Assembly: GCA_910579845.1 (NCBI GenBank)
Contig: CAJTWL010000020.1
Location: forward strand, 1 to 41,541
Direction: 5' to 3'
Length of the DNA stretch: 41,541 nt
Origin: an uncultured Muribaculaceae bacterium
GTDB taxonomy: Bacteria; Bacteroidota; Bacteroidia; Bacteroidales; Muribaculaceae
The position numbers and the translations under genes were made by a program. Position 1 is the first letter of the stretch. Each line of letters opens with the position of its first letter. Positions 41,455 through 41,541 of this stretch are shown here, piece by piece. The notes under the pieces were generated by a model. It was not told the DNA's origin. It did no database searches and worked only from the letters and a program-made list of their open reading frames with translations.

Positions 41455-41541
41455 ATGTCGGAAGCGGAAATGAACAGTTATCGGCTGACGTCGATGGAGG
41501 AGCCGGGTGACGAGCGCATGGCTCAGATTATGCGTGAGGTT
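41455..41541 (+). CDS. Start of an unknown gene (cut by right edge)
   Basis: The frame opens with ATG at 41455 and runs to the end of the window, giving 29 residues (starts MSEAEMNSYRLTSM, later EEPGDERMAQIM). The RLTSMEEPxDE pattern resembles a small conserved Bacteroidales protein of unknown function, from memory only. Nothing more can be said from this fragment. Confidence 0.5.
   Translation, partial: MSEAEMNSYRLTSMEEPGDERMAQIMREV

Noticed and set aside
1..41541. tRNA, rRNA, CRISPR array, prophage or insertion-sequence transposase
   Set aside because: No cloverleaf, rRNA segment, regular repeat-spacer pattern, phage protein or transposase was recognised on either strand by reading. A tRNAscan or similar search would be the decisive check.

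Overview
The window looks like chromosomal DNA of a gut Bacteroidales bacterium, most likely Muribaculaceae or a close relative. The evidence is a Bacteroidetes gene set: a bL28-bL33-DUF4295 operon, an alpha-oxoamine synthase of the serine palmitoyltransferase type, a two-subunit methylmalonyl-CoA mutase, short-form SerA and a protein with a T9SS-like tail. Several promoters fit the Bacteroidetes consensus TTG-N20-TAnnTTTG, and Shine-Dalgarno sites are generally absent. The family assignment is inference from protein flavour; no 16S gene is present.

Layout. 1-3.5 kb: end of a glycan-locus DegT aminotransferase, a 735-bp gene-free stretch with a repeat, a C10 tract and a promoter, then a membrane-bound nucleotide-sugar dehydratase/epimerase and a small membrane protein. 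3.5-10.1 kb: minus-strand genes for a ZIP metal transporter, a SIMPL protein, and a bcp-traB-pulA-MATE cluster. 10.1-16.8 kb: uvrA, a small lipoprotein, and convergent U32 hydroxylase/protease, smpB and Yip1-like genes. 16.8-23.2 kb: mutA-mutB (succinate/propionate pathway) and radA-ftsE. 23.2-28.7 kb: malate dehydrogenase, serC-serA and the minus-strand tpiA-SPOR-folE operon. 28.8-32.7 kb: an ECF sigma factor, the ribosomal protein operon, an outer-membrane barrel and mlaE-mlaF. 32.7-41.5 kb: tsaD, a shortened CinA-family protein, a secreted orphan protein, an Na+ symporter, serine palmitoyltransferase, dnaK, an NAD(P)H oxidoreductase and the start of a small unknown gene.

Most genes are ordinary core metabolism and housekeeping. 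Mdh and MutAB fit fermentative succinate/propionate production, SerCA feeds serine, and SPT can use serine for sphingolipids. MlaEF fits outer-membrane lipid maintenance.

The unusual content lies between the genes. I found two families of dispersed, hairpin-forming repeats that share a short module, plus a separate palindromic element. One family has three copies at 3.4, 26.6 and 38.6 kb. Two copies keep 20-bp terminal inverted repeats, and all keep an apical stem with a GNRA-type loop whose paired bases change together between copies. The second family has two inverted copies, at 0.55 and 10.2 kb, with complementary hairpin loops. They look like MITE-like or structured-RNA elements and are the best candidates for something undescribed. 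No tRNA, rRNA, CRISPR array, prophage or insertion-sequence transposase was seen.
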